Source of the DNA: Actinomyces provencensis
GTDB lineage: Bacteria > Actinomycetota > Actinomycetes > Actinomycetales > Actinomycetaceae
DNA length: 64,000 nucleotides
Direction of reading: 5' to 3'
Assembly: GCF_900155435.1 (NCBI RefSeq)
Contig: NZ_LT700212.1
Coordinates: 2,479,626-2,543,625, forward strand
Within the stretch, counting starts at the first letter, position 1, and each line of letters begins with the position of its first letter. The notes under the pieces were generated by a model. The model was given only the letters and a program-made list of their open reading frames with translations, made no database searches and was not told the DNA's origin. Shown piece after piece: positions 36,243 to 45,597 of this stretch. A program made the position numbers and the translations under genes.

Positions 36243-36869
36243 TCAGGAGGGCCAGATGCCGGAGGTGGCGCGGCGGTGGGACCCGACCAGGTGCGTGTCG
36301 ACGATCCCGATGGCCTCCATCAGGGCGAACGCCGTCGTCGGCCCCACGAACCGGAATCCGTGGGCCTTGAGGTCACGCGCCAGGGCCACCGACTCCGGGG
36401 ACCGCGTGGGCACCTCCGCCAGCGTCCGCGGCCGGGGTGTCCCCTCCGGGCGGTGGGACCACACCAGGTCCACCAGGCCACCCTCCTCCCGCAACGCCAC
36501 CGTCGCCCGCGCGTTCACGAGGGTCGCGGTGATCTTCGCGCGGTTGCGCACGATGCGCGCATCCGACATGAGGCGCTCGACATCGGCCTCCCCGAAGGCA
36601 GCGACACTCTCGGCGTCGAAGTCGGCGAAGGCCTCCCGGAAGGCAGGTCTCTTGCGCAGGATCGTCACCCAGGACAGACCCGACTGGAATGCCTCCAGAC
36701 TCAGGCGTTCGAACACCCCGCGCTCGTCGCGCACCGGCATGCCCCACTCGGTGTCGTAGTACTCCCGCAGCAGGGGGTCACTCGCCGCCCACACGGGCCG
36801 CGCCAGGCCGTCACTGCCCACGACCAGGCCGGACGCCGCCGTGTCCGGGTCCCCCTGTCCGGGCGTCAT
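36243..36869 (-). CDS. tag: DNA-3-methyladenine glycosylase I
   Basis: Tag removes 3-methyladenine from alkylated DNA, starting base excision repair. The 208-residue protein shows the family features: a Trp-Ala...YYDTEWGMPVRDERGVFERLSLEAFQSGLSW block with the conserved Tyr, Glu and Trp of the base pocket, RNRAKI, then GFRFVGPTTAFALMEAIGIVDTHLVGSHRR, where the late Cys/His zinc site of E. coli Tag is only partly kept (D-x-H...H). It is coupled by an ATGA overlap to the glycosyltransferase gene upstream. It ends just before repeat array 2. Confidence 0.9.
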   Translation of the reverse strand: MTPGQGDPDTAASGLVVGSDGLARPVWAASDPLLREYYDTEWGMPVRDERGVFERLSLEAFQSGLSWVTILRKRPAFREAFADFDAESVAAFGEADVERLMSDARIVRNRAKITATLVNARATVALREEGGLVDLVWSHRPEGTPRPRTLAEVPTRSPESVALARDLKAHGFRFVGPTTAFALMEAIGIVDTHLVGSHRRATSGIWPS

Positions 36870-37747
36870 GACCTCGCCGGAGTCGACCCGCCCTCGTCCG
36901 CGACACCCACCCCACTGGATCCCGCGCCGCGGGCGCCCGGCCCGGGATAGGGACTGCCGACCCTCTGGTGGCGTGCGGCCTCCCGGCGCACGGCTGCGGG
37001 CAGGCGGACCCGGCGCAGGCGCCGGTGCAGGATCGCCAGGGCGGTGTCGCGGTACTGGGCGGTGCGGTTGAGGGAGCCGAGCGTGCGGTCGGAGCCGAGG
37101 TGGACGAAGGTGCAGGGGACCTCCACCAAGGTGAAGCCGTCCACCAGGAGGTCGATGGTCATGCCGACCTCGATGCCGTACCCGGTGGAGAAGGGGATCG
37201 CGGCGTTGAGCGCCTCCCGCGTCAGGCAGCGTTCCTCCGACAGGGGCGCCTGGGGCTCCCACCCGGTCGCCGACCGGATCGAGGAGCGCGCGAAGTTCTC
37301 CGCCAGGCTGCGGCCCACGGAGGGATCGGTGGCGGGGGGTGCGGCACAGGCGCAGTCCGCCATGCCCGTCATCACGGCCTCGACCAGGGCTGAGGCCTCC
37401 ACCGCGGACTCGCCGAGGTCGGCGGAGAGGAGCAGGAGCAGGCGGGGCGGCCAGTCGGCGCGGTCGCGCATGGCGACCACCTTGACCCCGGTCTCCAGCG
37501 CGGATGCCCGACCGCGCGGCACGGAGTGACGCACCACGACGGCTCCGGCGAGGCGCGCGTTGCGTCCGGTGTCGTCGTCCGAGCCGTCGTCGACGACCAC
37601 CAGCAGGTCGACCCCGGGGATGGCGCGGCAGGACCGCACGGTCGAGGCGATGTCGAGGCCGGCATTGTGGGCACAGATGATGGCTGCCACCCTTTGGGGG
37701 GCCGACGTGCTGCCGCGACGCACGCCCTCGACGCCGGACGGATTCAC
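36866..37747 (-). CDS. Family 2-type glycosyltransferase
   Basis: From GTG 37747 the protein has 293 residues with a GT-A fold: VAAIICAHNAGLDIASTVRSC, VDLLVVVDDGSDDDT (nucleotide-sugar and metal site) and a later STGYGIEVGMTIDLL segment typical of GT2 enzymes such as glucosyl-3-phosphoglycerate synthase-like proteins. C-terminal basic residues may contact the membrane. The start is uncertain: GAGG lies only two bases before this GTG, and the frame stays open to 37834, where it would overlap the upstream gene. It precedes tag with a four-base overlap. Confidence 0.75.
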   Translation of the reverse strand: MNPSGVEGVRRGSTSAPQRVAAIICAHNAGLDIASTVRSCRAIPGVDLLVVVDDGSDDDTGRNARLAGAVVVRHSVPRGRASALETGVKVVAMRDRADWPPRLLLLLSADLGESAVEASALVEAVMTGMADCACAAPPATDPSVGRSLAENFARSSIRSATGWEPQAPLSEERCLTREALNAAIPFSTGYGIEVGMTIDLLVDGFTLVEVPCTFVHLGSDRTLGSLNRTAQYRDTALAILHRRLRRVRLPAAVRREAARHQRVGSPYPGPGARGAGSSGVGVADEGGSTPARS

Positions 37748-37790
37748 GCCCTCAAGATTACCCGCTCTTTGCCCGTGCCGCGGGCCCGTC

Positions 37791-38672
37791 TCAACGAATG
37801 GTGACCTGCCGTGACACCAGGCCCTCGCGGGCACGACGCTCCTCCGGGGTCAGCGCCGTGGTGACCGCGAGCGCCTCCGTCAGGGCCGCAGCCAGGGCGG
37901 CCGCATCGTCGGCGACCTCCTCAGGGCCCACACCGTCGGGGATCTCGAAGACGGGGATCGCGATGCCGCAGGCACGGAAGGCCCCCACGAAACGCGACCC
38001 CTCCCCCATGCGCGCAGCGCCCGCGGCCTGGAGGCGGGCCAGGGCCGTGAACAGCTTCGACTCGTCCACGTCGGTGACGTAGCGGACGAAGGTGCGGTTC
38101 ATCTCGCACCAGTACATGCCGGGGACCCCGGGGACGGCGGCCGTGGGCACCACGTCGGCACGGTTCTGCTCCAGGGCCTGCTCCATCTCGCGGGTGAGCT
38201 CGGAGGTCGGGTCGAACCAGTAGCCGAAGTCCTCCCGGATCTCCATCTCCGGGACGACCGTGTCGTCGAGGACGTCTTGGAGGCGGGGAGCGGGGTCGCG
38301 GACGTCGAAGGTGACGGTGCCCTCCCCGCCCTCGTCGGCGCGTACGAGGGCGGCCAGCAGCGCGCCGGCCGCGTCGTGGGAGAGGTCCCCGGAGTGGAAG
38401 CGCGTCTGGAGTGCCACGAGGATGCGCCCGTCGGGACGCACCATCGCGGGATGCCCGTCGGGGAGCAGGGTGACGAAGTCGAACTCGCGCCCGCCGTGGT
38501 CGGCGTCAGTGCGCGCCGTCATCACCGCGCAGGGGATGATCTCCCGCATGGCGACGAGCTCGACCTCGGCGGCGAGACCCTGGTAGGGGCGGTCCACGAA
38601 GGGGATCGGGGCGCGGTACGCGGGACGGGTGGCGGCGTTGGTGACCTTCTTGCGGCGACTGGCTTTTCCCAT
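37791..38672 (-). CDS. DUF5926 family protein
   Basis: The 293-residue protein starts MGKASRRKKVTNAA, a basic N terminus typical of the actinobacterial DUF5926 family, continuing RPAYRAPIPFVDRPYQGLAAEVELVAMREIIPCAVM. The family is conserved across Actinobacteria and of unknown function; older annotation tied the short basic leader to SecA-like proteins, which is not supported by the rest of the sequence. It lies 43 bases upstream of the glycosyltransferase gene and probably shares its transcript. Confidence 0.85.
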   Translation of the reverse strand: MGKASRRKKVTNAATRPAYRAPIPFVDRPYQGLAAEVELVAMREIIPCAVMTARTDADHGGREFDFVTLLPDGHPAMVRPDGRILVALQTRFHSGDLSHDAAGALLAALVRADEGGEGTVTFDVRDPAPRLQDVLDDTVVPEMEIREDFGYWFDPTSELTREMEQALEQNRADVVPTAAVPGVPGMYWCEMNRTFVRYVTDVDESKLFTALARLQAAGAARMGEGSRFVGAFRACGIAIPVFEIPDGVGPEEVADDAAALAAALTEALAVTTALTPEERRAREGLVSRQVTIR

Positions 38673-38846
38673 GGCCGCCAGACTACCGCGAAGGCATGGC
38701 TGCCGAGGTGACGGCGGCCCGTGCGACGTCGCCGACCCGGGGACGAGGGCGGACCAGCACCACCACCAGCTCAGATGCACAGTCGGACACGTGGTCGGGC
38801 GGGACCGGGCGGGACACTGTCCGTCGACCTCCCCGACTTCGCTCGC

Positions 38847-38869
38847 CGTAGTACGTCAGACGTAGTACG
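38847..38869 (+). promoter_or_regulatory. Operator-like palindrome upstream of padR-type gene
   Basis: CGTAGTACG occurs as a direct repeat at 38847 and 38861; within it lies the perfect palindrome TACGTC-A-GACGTA (38852-38864). This symmetric site, about 170 bp before the PadR gene, fits a PadR-family operator and suggests autoregulation. TTGCCGTATC just downstream is A/T-richer and may be part of the promoter. Confidence 0.55.
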
Positions 38870-39032
38870 CTTGCCGTATCCGTTCCGGTGGGAACTCGCG
38901 ACCGGAACAGGACCACGAGGATCCGGACACCAGGATCCCGACACCGCGGCCCGGTCACCCGGACCGGACACCGTGACCGCCCGCCCGGGCCACACCGGAC
39001 GACCCGGTCGGGCCACACCGCAGGAGGGGCCG

Positions 39033-39362
39033 ATGATCAGCGCCGACGCCATCCGTGGCTACGTGGACATCATGATCCTCTCCGTCCTGCGCACTGCCCC
39101 CTCCTACGCCTACGAACTCGCCCACACCATCTCCGAGGTCTCCGAGGGCGAGTACACGATCAAGCAGACCACCCTCTACTCAGCCGTCAAGCGCCTCGAG
39201 GCCTCCGGCCTGGTCGAGTCCTATCCGGGTCTCTCGCCCTCGGGCAAGCCGCGCACCTACTACCGCCTCACCCCAGCGGGCTCGTCCGCCCTCGTCGAGA
39301 AGTGCGAGGAGTGGGCGGCGACGAAGTCCGTCGTCGACCGCTTCGTGAAAGGAATCCTCTGA
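39033..39362 (+). CDS. PadR-family transcriptional regulator
   Basis: The 109-residue protein has the PadR winged-helix pattern: GYVDIMILSVLRTAPSYAYELAHTI, the recognition region YTIKQTTLYSAVKRLEASGLVESY and the wing PSGKPRTYYRLTPAG. PadR repressors respond to small hydrophobic ligands or cell-envelope stress. GGAGGGG lies just before ATG 39033. Its stop overlaps the start of the next gene as TGATG, so the pair forms the common actinobacterial PadR plus HAAS-type membrane protein module. Confidence 0.9.
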   Translation: MISADAIRGYVDIMILSVLRTAPSYAYELAHTISEVSEGEYTIKQTTLYSAVKRLEASGLVESYPGLSPSGKPRTYYRLTPAGSSALVEKCEEWAATKSVVDRFVKGIL

Positions 39363-40540
39363 TGGACGTCATCGTCGCCTACCTCGAGACCATGTTCTCC
39401 CCCTACCCGGCCACGCCCCGCCTGGAGGAGGCCAAGGCGGAACTGCGCGCCATGATGGAGGACAAGTACTCCGAGCTGCTCGCCCAGGGCCGTTCCCACA
39501 ACGAGGCCGTGGGTCAGGTGATCACCGAGTTCGGCAACCTCGACGAGCTCGCCCCCGTCCTCGGGATCTCCTCGGACCTGCGCGCAGGTCCCACGCCGGG
39601 CGCCACCGGGGTCCCGGACGGCTCGGGACCCGTCGGCACCCCCCACCGCCCGGACTCCCCGGCAGCGCCGTACCGGACCGACTCCACGGCCCCGGGGGGA
39701 ACGGGCACGCCGACGGGAGCGACACCCGGCACGCCCGCCGGCCCGCAGGCCCCGGCATCCCCTCCCACACCCGTCCACCCCGTCGTCACCCTGGAGGAGG
39801 CACAGGCCTTCGCCGACGCCCGCCACCGCACCCGCTGGTCGCTGGCCTGCGCCGTCGCCCTCTTCGTCATCAGCCCCGTCGTCCTGGTCGTGCTGTCCAC
39901 GATGTCGGGGAGTCCCCTGCTCCGCATGGACGACACCCTGGTGACGGGGACCGGGATCGGGGTGCTCCTGCTCCTCGTCGTCGCCGGCGTGTCCCTGCTG
40001 ATCCGACGCAACCAGGAGCTGGCCCCCTTCGAACGCCTCAGTGAGGGCGAGTTCACCCGCGACCCAGCGGTCTCGGCGTGGGCGCAGCAGCTGCGCGCAG
40101 CGTCGGAGCCCCGACGCACCACCGCCCTCATGGTTGCCGTGGCCCTGTGGATCCTCTGCGCGGTCCCGACCATCGCGGGAGGGCTCATCTCCGACCACAG
40201 TGCGGCATGGGCGGACGCGGCACCCGGGATCGGGGTGGGCCTCACCCTCGTCATGGTGGCGCTCGGCCTGCTGGTCCTGCTGCCCGCGTCGTGGGCGCAC
40301 TCGGTCGCCGAGGTCCTCACCGACGAGGGCGACCTCCCCTCCGGTCAGCCCGAACAGCGCGGATCCCGCCTGGTCGGCGCCTTCGCCGCCGCCTACTGGC
40401 CACTGCTGACGGCGGTCTTCCTGGCGTGGAGCTTCCTCGGGAATGCGTGGGACCGCTCCTGGCTGATCTGGCCCCTGGGTGCCCTCGTCTTCGCCGCGAT
40501 CGCGGGTGGCATCGGGGCGTGGCAGTCACGGCGCAACTGA
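39362..40540 (+). CDS. PadR-linked membrane protein with HAAS-like N terminus
   Basis: The 392-residue protein begins with about 65 residues typical of HAAS/permease-prefix domains (YLETMFSPYPATPRLEEAKAELRAMMEDKYSELLAQG). A Pro/Gly/Thr-rich linker (about 75-135) leads to five predicted membrane helices: about 152-175, 195-218, 253-275, 285-310 and 335-385. HAAS domains usually act with a PadR regulator as signal-transducing partners. No enzymatic domain is visible. Coupled by one base to the PadR gene. Confidence 0.8.
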   Translation: MDVIVAYLETMFSPYPATPRLEEAKAELRAMMEDKYSELLAQGRSHNEAVGQVITEFGNLDELAPVLGISSDLRAGPTPGATGVPDGSGPVGTPHRPDSPAAPYRTDSTAPGGTGTPTGATPGTPAGPQAPASPPTPVHPVVTLEEAQAFADARHRTRWSLACAVALFVISPVVLVVLSTMSGSPLLRMDDTLVTGTGIGVLLLLVVAGVSLLIRRNQELAPFERLSEGEFTRDPAVSAWAQQLRAASEPRRTTALMVAVALWILCAVPTIAGGLISDHSAAWADAAPGIGVGLTLVMVALGLLVLLPASWAHSVAEVLTDEGDLPSGQPEQRGSRLVGAFAAAYWPLLTAVFLAWSFLGNAWDRSWLIWPLGALVFAAIAGGIGAWQSRRN

Positions 40541-40597
40541 GGGGGAGGGGTCGGCATATGCTCGTCCCCGTCACCCCCGTGCACGGAAGGACCCGCG

Positions 40598-41593
40598 GTG
40601 CAGCGCTACGACCTCGACCCCGACGAGCTGGAGACCTACGCCCCCGACATCCCCGAGCCCGTCGACCTCGACGGGTTCTGGTCCCGGACCCTGGCGGAGC
40701 ACCCCTTCGACCCCGCGGCCATGCGGTGGCAGCGCCTCGACTCCCCCTTCACGACGGTGGAGGTCCATGACCTCGCCTTCCCCGGGTACGGGGGCGACCC
40801 GGTGCGCGCCTGGGTGACCCTGCCGGCGGGTGCCAGCGGCCCACTGCCGGCCGTCGTGGAGTTCCTCGGGTACGGCGGGGGCCGGGGACTTCCCGGGGAC
40901 CACCTGCAGTGGGCCAGCGCGGGATTCGTCCATCTGCTCATGGACACCCGCGGTCAGGGAGCCTCCTGGGGGGACGGTGGGGCGACCGCAGACCCCCACG
41001 GCACCGGCACCTCCACGCCCGGGTTCATGACCCGAGGCATCGAGTCCCCCGAGACCTACTACTACCGCCGTGTCTACGTCGACGCCCACCACGCGGTCGA
41101 GGCGGCCGCCGCCCTGCCCTGGGTGGACCCCACACGCATCGCCGTCCAGGGCATCAGCCAGGGCGGCGGGCTCACGATCGCCGCCGCCGCCCTCAACCAC
41201 CGCGTGGTCGCGGCCATGCCGGACGTGCCCTTCCTCTGCCACTTCCGCCGCGCCGTGGGCCTGACCGGCGGCGACCCCTACGGGGAGATCGCCCGCTACC
41301 TGTCGGTGATGCGGGGGAGGGAGTCGGCGGTCTTCTCGACGCTGTCCTACTTCGACGGGGCCCTCCTCGCCGCGCGGGCGACGGCCCCCGCCCTCTTCTC
41401 CACCGCGCTCATGGACTCCACCTGCCCGCCCTCCACCGTCTTCGCCGCGCGCAACCGCTGGGGAGGGGAGGCGGAGATCGTCGTCTACCCCTTCAACGAC
41501 CACGAGGGCGGCCAGGGTCACCAGTGGCTGAGGCAGGTGGGGTGGCTGAGGGAGCGCCTGGAGGACGCGGACACCGCGGCGGACCACGCCTGA
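40598..41593 (+). CDS. Acetyl-xylan-esterase-family carbohydrate esterase
   Basis: The 331-residue protein is an alpha/beta hydrolase of the AXE1/CE7 type: PAVVEFLGYGGGRGLP (oxyanion region), HLLMDTRGQGASWGDGG, the nucleophile elbow GISQGGGLT (Ser about 185), a D in STALMDSTCPPST and the catalytic His in NDHEGGQGHQ. CE7 enzymes deacetylate xylo-oligosaccharides and cephalosporin C. GTG 40598 is preceded by GGAAGG at seven bases. It stands 57 bases after the membrane protein gene, in the same direction. Substrate is inferred from the family. Confidence 0.88.
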   Translation: MQRYDLDPDELETYAPDIPEPVDLDGFWSRTLAEHPFDPAAMRWQRLDSPFTTVEVHDLAFPGYGGDPVRAWVTLPAGASGPLPAVVEFLGYGGGRGLPGDHLQWASAGFVHLLMDTRGQGASWGDGGATADPHGTGTSTPGFMTRGIESPETYYYRRVYVDAHHAVEAAAALPWVDPTRIAVQGISQGGGLTIAAAALNHRVVAAMPDVPFLCHFRRAVGLTGGDPYGEIARYLSVMRGRESAVFSTLSYFDGALLAARATAPALFSTALMDSTCPPSTVFAARNRWGGEAEIVVYPFNDHEGGQGHQWLRQVGWLRERLEDADTAADHA

Positions 41594-41653
41594 GGGGCTT
41601 CAGGCGACGCGGTGGAGCTGGGCCCCACCGGCTGCGTCGCCGGTGCAGTGCCG

Positions 41654-42781
41654 CTACCGGCCACCCGGGCGGTCGCCACGGCTGCGGGCGATGAGGGAAC
41701 GGTAGACGCCCTCGTAGCCGCGTGCCATCACGGGCAGGTCGAAGTGCTCGCGGACCCACGCGCGGCACGCACGGGGGTCGAGATCCTCCGCGCGGGCGAT
41801 GGCGGCGGGCAGGTCGGAGACCTCGTCGACGATGATCCCGGTGCGCCCGTCGTCGACCACCTCGGGCACGGAGCCGCGGCGCGTGGCCACGACGGGCGTC
41901 CCGCACGCCATGGCCTCGGCCATGACCATGCCGAAGGGCTCCTCCCACTGGATGGGGAAGAGGAGGCAGGCGGCGTGCTCGTAGAGGCGGCGCTTGAGCA
42001 CCGCGTCCGCCTCGCCCACGTAGTCGACGTCCTCACCGAGGCGGGGCCGGATCTCCCGGTCGAAGTACTCACGCTCGGCGGGCTCGTTGAGCTTGCCCGC
42101 CAGGACGATCCTGCGCCCCGCGGCGCGGGCCGCGTCGATGGCGAGGTGGGGTGCCTTGTCCTCGCAGAAGCGACCGATCCACACCACGTCGCGCCCCTTG
42201 TCGGCGCTGAAGGGGAAGGACGTGACGTCGACGGCGTTGTGGACCGTGCCCACCCAGTTCAGGTGCGGGTTCGCCCGGCGCTGGGCATCGGAGATCGCCA
42301 CGACGCCGACACTGGACCCGAGCCTGCCGTAGTAGTCCCCGTTCTCACCGTCCACCGGCCCGTGCATGGTCACCACGGTCGGGACGGAACGTCCGCGGGC
42401 GAGCAGTGGACCCGCCAGGCTGTGGTCGTGGACGATGTCGAGGTCGAGGTCCTCCAGGGCCTCGGCGGCCTGCGCGGCGTCGATGACCTCCGGCATGGCG
42501 GAGCTCCCCAGCTCCTGGGAGGGCGGGGTGGCGTACACCTGGACGAAGTGGGAGGCACGGGTCCGGGCCGGCCCGGAGGCGACGAGGGTGACCTCGTGGC
42601 CGAGGTCGACGAGCTGGTCCACGAGGGCGCCCACGACGGCCTCGGTGCCGCCGTACCCCTGCGGGGGGACCTCGAACCACGGTGGGGCGACGATCCCGAT
42701 GCGCAGGGGCCCGTCCTCCCCCGACCCCGCCTGACCGTCCAGCCTGTGCATCCCCGTCACGGACTCTGCCCCGGACACCAT
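41654..42781 (-). CDS. Family 4 glycosyltransferase
   Basis: From ATG 42781 the 375-residue protein is a GT-B retaining glycosyltransferase: N-terminal IGIVAPPWFEVPPQGYGGTEAVV (acceptor side), IVHDHSLAGPL, then VVWIGRFCEDKAPHLAIDAA and the E-x7-E donor motif EEPFGMVMAEAMACGTPVVAT. Such proteins transfer sugars from UDP- or ADP-sugars, for example in glycogen, trehalose or exopolysaccharide synthesis. GGAGGAGGA lies directly upstream of the ATG. It is divergent from the glycogen-debranching-type gene, which hints at a role in alpha-glucan metabolism. Confidence 0.88.
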   Translation of the reverse strand: MVSGAESVTGMHRLDGQAGSGEDGPLRIGIVAPPWFEVPPQGYGGTEAVVGALVDQLVDLGHEVTLVASGPARTRASHFVQVYATPPSQELGSSAMPEVIDAAQAAEALEDLDLDIVHDHSLAGPLLARGRSVPTVVTMHGPVDGENGDYYGRLGSSVGVVAISDAQRRANPHLNWVGTVHNAVDVTSFPFSADKGRDVVWIGRFCEDKAPHLAIDAARAAGRRIVLAGKLNEPAEREYFDREIRPRLGEDVDYVGEADAVLKRRLYEHAACLLFPIQWEEPFGMVMAEAMACGTPVVATRRGSVPEVVDDGRTGIIVDEVSDLPAAIARAEDLDPRACRAWVREHFDLPVMARGYEGVYRSLIARSRGDRPGGR

Positions 42782-42929
42782 TCCTCCTCCGTCTGGTCCA
42801 TCGCAGGAGGGGCGCGGGGCACCGTGTCCCGGCAGTCCACCCACCTGCTCGGTGCCTGTGCATCGTAACGCCGATATCCTGTACCATCAAAGACAGGTTT
42901 TCTCCAGTGGGCTGTGAAGGTCTTGATGC
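42782..42929. promoter_or_regulatory. Divergent promoter region, GT4 gene and debranching gene
   Basis: The 148-bp gap holds an A/T-richer core (GATATCCTGTACCATCAAAGACAGGTTTTC, split here by the CCTGT...ACAGG inverted repeat at about 42879-42899) that probably contains both promoters. The inverted repeat could be an operator. Confidence 0.4.
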
Positions 42930-45170
42930 GTGATGTCCGATCAGGGAACTGCCGGTGCTGCGGGAGCCGCCTCCCGTCCGGAGGAACCGTCCCCCGGCCC
43001 GGACGACGTCGGGGGGGCCACGGGGACGGCGGACGACCCGGGGTCGCCCTCGTCCCCCATCGACTCCGACGAGACGCGCCCGCGGGGTCTGCGCTCGACG
43101 GACTCCGCGCAGTCGACGCTGGTGGGAGGGTCCTCGTTCTGCGTGTCCGGCCAGCGCGGGGACATCGGCGACGCCCCTGCCGAGGGGTTCTTCGTCCGTG
43201 ACACCCGGGTCCTGTCCCGGTGGCAGCTCCTGGTCGACGGCTCCCCCCTGGAGGCCCTGGCCACGCTGCCCCAGGAACCCTACGAGTGCCTCTTCGTGGG
43301 CCGGGCCCCCACGCGCCCCGGCCGTCTGGAGCCCACCGTGGTCGTCGAACGCCACCGCCTGGTGGCCAGCGGCATGCGCGAGGACCTCACCGTGCACAAC
43401 TTCGGGCCCGAGGCGGTCGGACTCGACCTCACCCTCTCGGTGGACTCCGACTTCGCCGACCTCTTCGAGGTCAAGGAGAACCGCGCACCCGCGAGCGCGC
43501 GCCGGGTGGAGCGCCGGGTGGAGGGGTCCTCCCTGGTGCTCTGGTACGACAACGGCATGACCCAGCGCGGTGTGCGCGTGACGGCCCGGGGCGCCCACGC
43601 CGTCCCCGGGGCCCTCGTCATGCGCGCGGTCGTCGCCCCCCAGTCCTCCTGGTCCACCACGGTGGAGGCGCTGACCTCGGTGCAGGGCCACGAGCAGGAG
43701 CCCGACTTCCCCATCGACCGACCGCTCGAGGCCGCCCCGCCCGCCCGGAAGATGCGGGGCTGGCGGGAGGACACCGCCACCTTCTCCGTGGAGAACACCG
43801 TCCTGGCCCACGCGCTGGACGTGTCCCGGCGTGACCTGGGGGCACTGCGGATCACCTATCCGGACCACCCCGAGGACGAGGTCGTCGCGGCCGGGGCCCC
43901 CTGGTTCATGACCCTCTTCGGGCGTGACTCCCTGCTGACCAGCTGGATGACCCTGCCCTTCGCCCCACGTCTGGCCATGGGGACGCTGCGGACCCTCGCC
44001 CGGCTGCAGGGACGCAGCGTGGACCCCATGAGCGAGGAGCAGCCCGGCAAGATCCTCCACGAGCTCCGGCTCGGCACCGACCCGTCCCAGGCCCTGGGTG
44101 GGGCGAGCGTCTACTACGGCTCCATCGACTCCACCCCGCTGTTCGTGATGGTGGCCGGTCGGCTCCTGCGCTGGGGCATCCCCGCTGCGGAGCTGTCCTC
44201 CCTGCGCGGGCCCGTCGAGGCGGCCCTGCGGTGGATCGACGAGTACGGGGACCGCGACGGCGACGGGTTCGTGGAGTACCAGCGTTCCACCGACCGGGGG
44301 CTCCTCAACCAGGGGTGGAAGGACAGCGGGGACTCAGTGGTCATGCCCGACGGGCGCCTCGCCAGGGCCCCCATCGCCCTGGCGGAGGTCCAGGGGTACT
44401 GCCACGCCGCGTTCCTCGCGGGGGCGGACCTCGAGGAGGCGTGGGGTGACGCGGACGCAGCCGCACGTCTGCGGGTCCGGGCCGCGCGCCTGCGGGCCGA
44501 CTTCCACCGCGCCTTCTGGGACGAGTCCACGGGGTTCCTCGCCATGGCCCTGGACGGGGACAAGAACCGCGTCGCCTCGGTGACCTCCAACATCGGCCAC
44601 TGCCTGTGGACGGGCATCGTCGACGACTCGCTGGTCGACCGGGTCGTCGGACGGCTCATGGCACCCGACATGTTCTCCGGCTTCGGGATCCGGACCCTCT
44701 CTGCGGACTCCTGCGCCTTCAACCCCGCGAGCTACCACTGCGGGTCCGTGTGGCCCCACGACACCGTGATCTGCGCGGCGGGGATGGCGGCCTGCGGCCA
44801 CCGCGAGGAGGCCCTCAGCGTCGTGCGCGGCCTCCTCGACGCCGTGGAGGCCTTCGACGGCCGGCTCCCGGAGCTCTTCTGCGGTTTCGCGCGCTCCGAG
44901 CTGGCCACCCCGGTCCCCTACCCGACCTCCTGCTCGCCGCAGGCCTGGGCGGCGGCGACACCCTACGAGATGCTGCGGCTGGCCATCGGGTTGGACGTCG
45001 ACGTCCCGCGCGGGTTCGTCGACGTGGCACCGACGCCACGTTCGGTCGGGGACGTCCTCGTGCGCAGACTGCCCGTCGACGGGGGCCAGGTCCGGATCGA
45101 GGCGGGGCCCGCACGTGCGGAGGTGCACGGACTGGGCTCCGGGCTGAGGGTGCGGGGGCACGAGGCATGA
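42930..45170 (+). CDS. Glycogen debranching enzyme N-terminal domain / (alpha/alpha)6 glycosidase
   Basis: The 746-residue protein has a disordered Pro/Gly/Asp leader (1-60), a beta-rich glycogen-debranching N-terminal domain (about 65-280: GFFVRDTRVLSRWQLLVDG is its signature), and an (alpha/alpha)6-barrel (about 290-700) with APWFMTLFGRDSLLTSWM, GWKDSGDSV and GIRTLS. Proteins of this type act as amylo-alpha-1,6-glucosidase-like enzymes on glycogen or related glucans; exact specificity is not visible. Start: GTG 42930 and ATG 42933 are adjacent; GAAGG lies nine bases before the GTG. Its stop overlaps the MerR gene start as ATGA. Confidence 0.85.
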   Translation: MMSDQGTAGAAGAASRPEEPSPGPDDVGGATGTADDPGSPSSPIDSDETRPRGLRSTDSAQSTLVGGSSFCVSGQRGDIGDAPAEGFFVRDTRVLSRWQLLVDGSPLEALATLPQEPYECLFVGRAPTRPGRLEPTVVVERHRLVASGMREDLTVHNFGPEAVGLDLTLSVDSDFADLFEVKENRAPASARRVERRVEGSSLVLWYDNGMTQRGVRVTARGAHAVPGALVMRAVVAPQSSWSTTVEALTSVQGHEQEPDFPIDRPLEAAPPARKMRGWREDTATFSVENTVLAHALDVSRRDLGALRITYPDHPEDEVVAAGAPWFMTLFGRDSLLTSWMTLPFAPRLAMGTLRTLARLQGRSVDPMSEEQPGKILHELRLGTDPSQALGGASVYYGSIDSTPLFVMVAGRLLRWGIPAAELSSLRGPVEAALRWIDEYGDRDGDGFVEYQRSTDRGLLNQGWKDSGDSVVMPDGRLARAPIALAEVQGYCHAAFLAGADLEEAWGDADAAARLRVRAARLRADFHRAFWDESTGFLAMALDGDKNRVASVTSNIGHCLWTGIVDDSLVDRVVGRLMAPDMFSGFGIRTLSADSCAFNPASYHCGSVWPHDTVICAAGMAACGHREEALSVVRGLLDAVEAFDGRLPELFCGFARSELATPVPYPTSCSPQAWAAATPYEMLRLAIGLDVDVPRGFVDVAPTPRSVGDVLVRRLPVDGGQVRIEAGPARAEVHGLGSGLRVRGHEA

Positions 45171-45538
45171 CCGGGCACGAGTCCCCCTCCGAGGCGCTCG
45201 AGGACCGTCGGCGTCCCCTCTACACCATCGGACAGGTGGCCGAACTGCTGGGCACCGGGCAGCCGGCCGTACGCCGGCTCGAGGACCTGCACTTCGTCTC
45301 ACCGGTGCGCTCACAGGGCGGCCACCGCCGCTACTCCCGTGAGGACCTCGAGACCCTCCACGAGGTCACCGAGCTCTCCCGGGAGGGGATCACCCCCGCG
45401 GGCATCCACCGAATCCTCGAGCTGCGCGCCCGGGTGCGCGAGCTCGAGGAGGAACTGCGGACCACCCGGGGTGGGACACCCGCACTCACCGGCACCGGCG
45501 CGGGCACGGGCACGGGCACGGGGGACCATCACCCCTGA
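45167..45538 (+). CDS. MerR-family regulator (HspR-like)
   Basis: The 123-residue protein has the MerR winged helix: PLYTIGQVAELLGTGQPAVRRLEDLHFVSPVRSQGGHRRYSREDLE, then a dimerisation coiled coil LRARVRELEEELR. The wing and the GITPAGIHRILEL helix resemble HspR, the heat-shock repressor. It has no Cys for metal or redox sensing and no ligand-binding domain. The C terminus is a Gly-Thr repeat encoded by GGCACG triplets of codons, probably slippage. Translational coupling to a glycan-debranching enzyme is unusual for HspR, so it likely controls local carbohydrate genes. Confidence 0.8.
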   Translation: MTGHESPSEALEDRRRPLYTIGQVAELLGTGQPAVRRLEDLHFVSPVRSQGGHRRYSREDLETLHEVTELSREGITPAGIHRILELRARVRELEEELRTTRGGTPALTGTGAGTGTGTGDHHP

Positions 45539-45597
45539 GGTGGTGGGACCGCCCGTGGAGGACAATGGCTCCACGACGACCTGATGTGGAGGACGAC

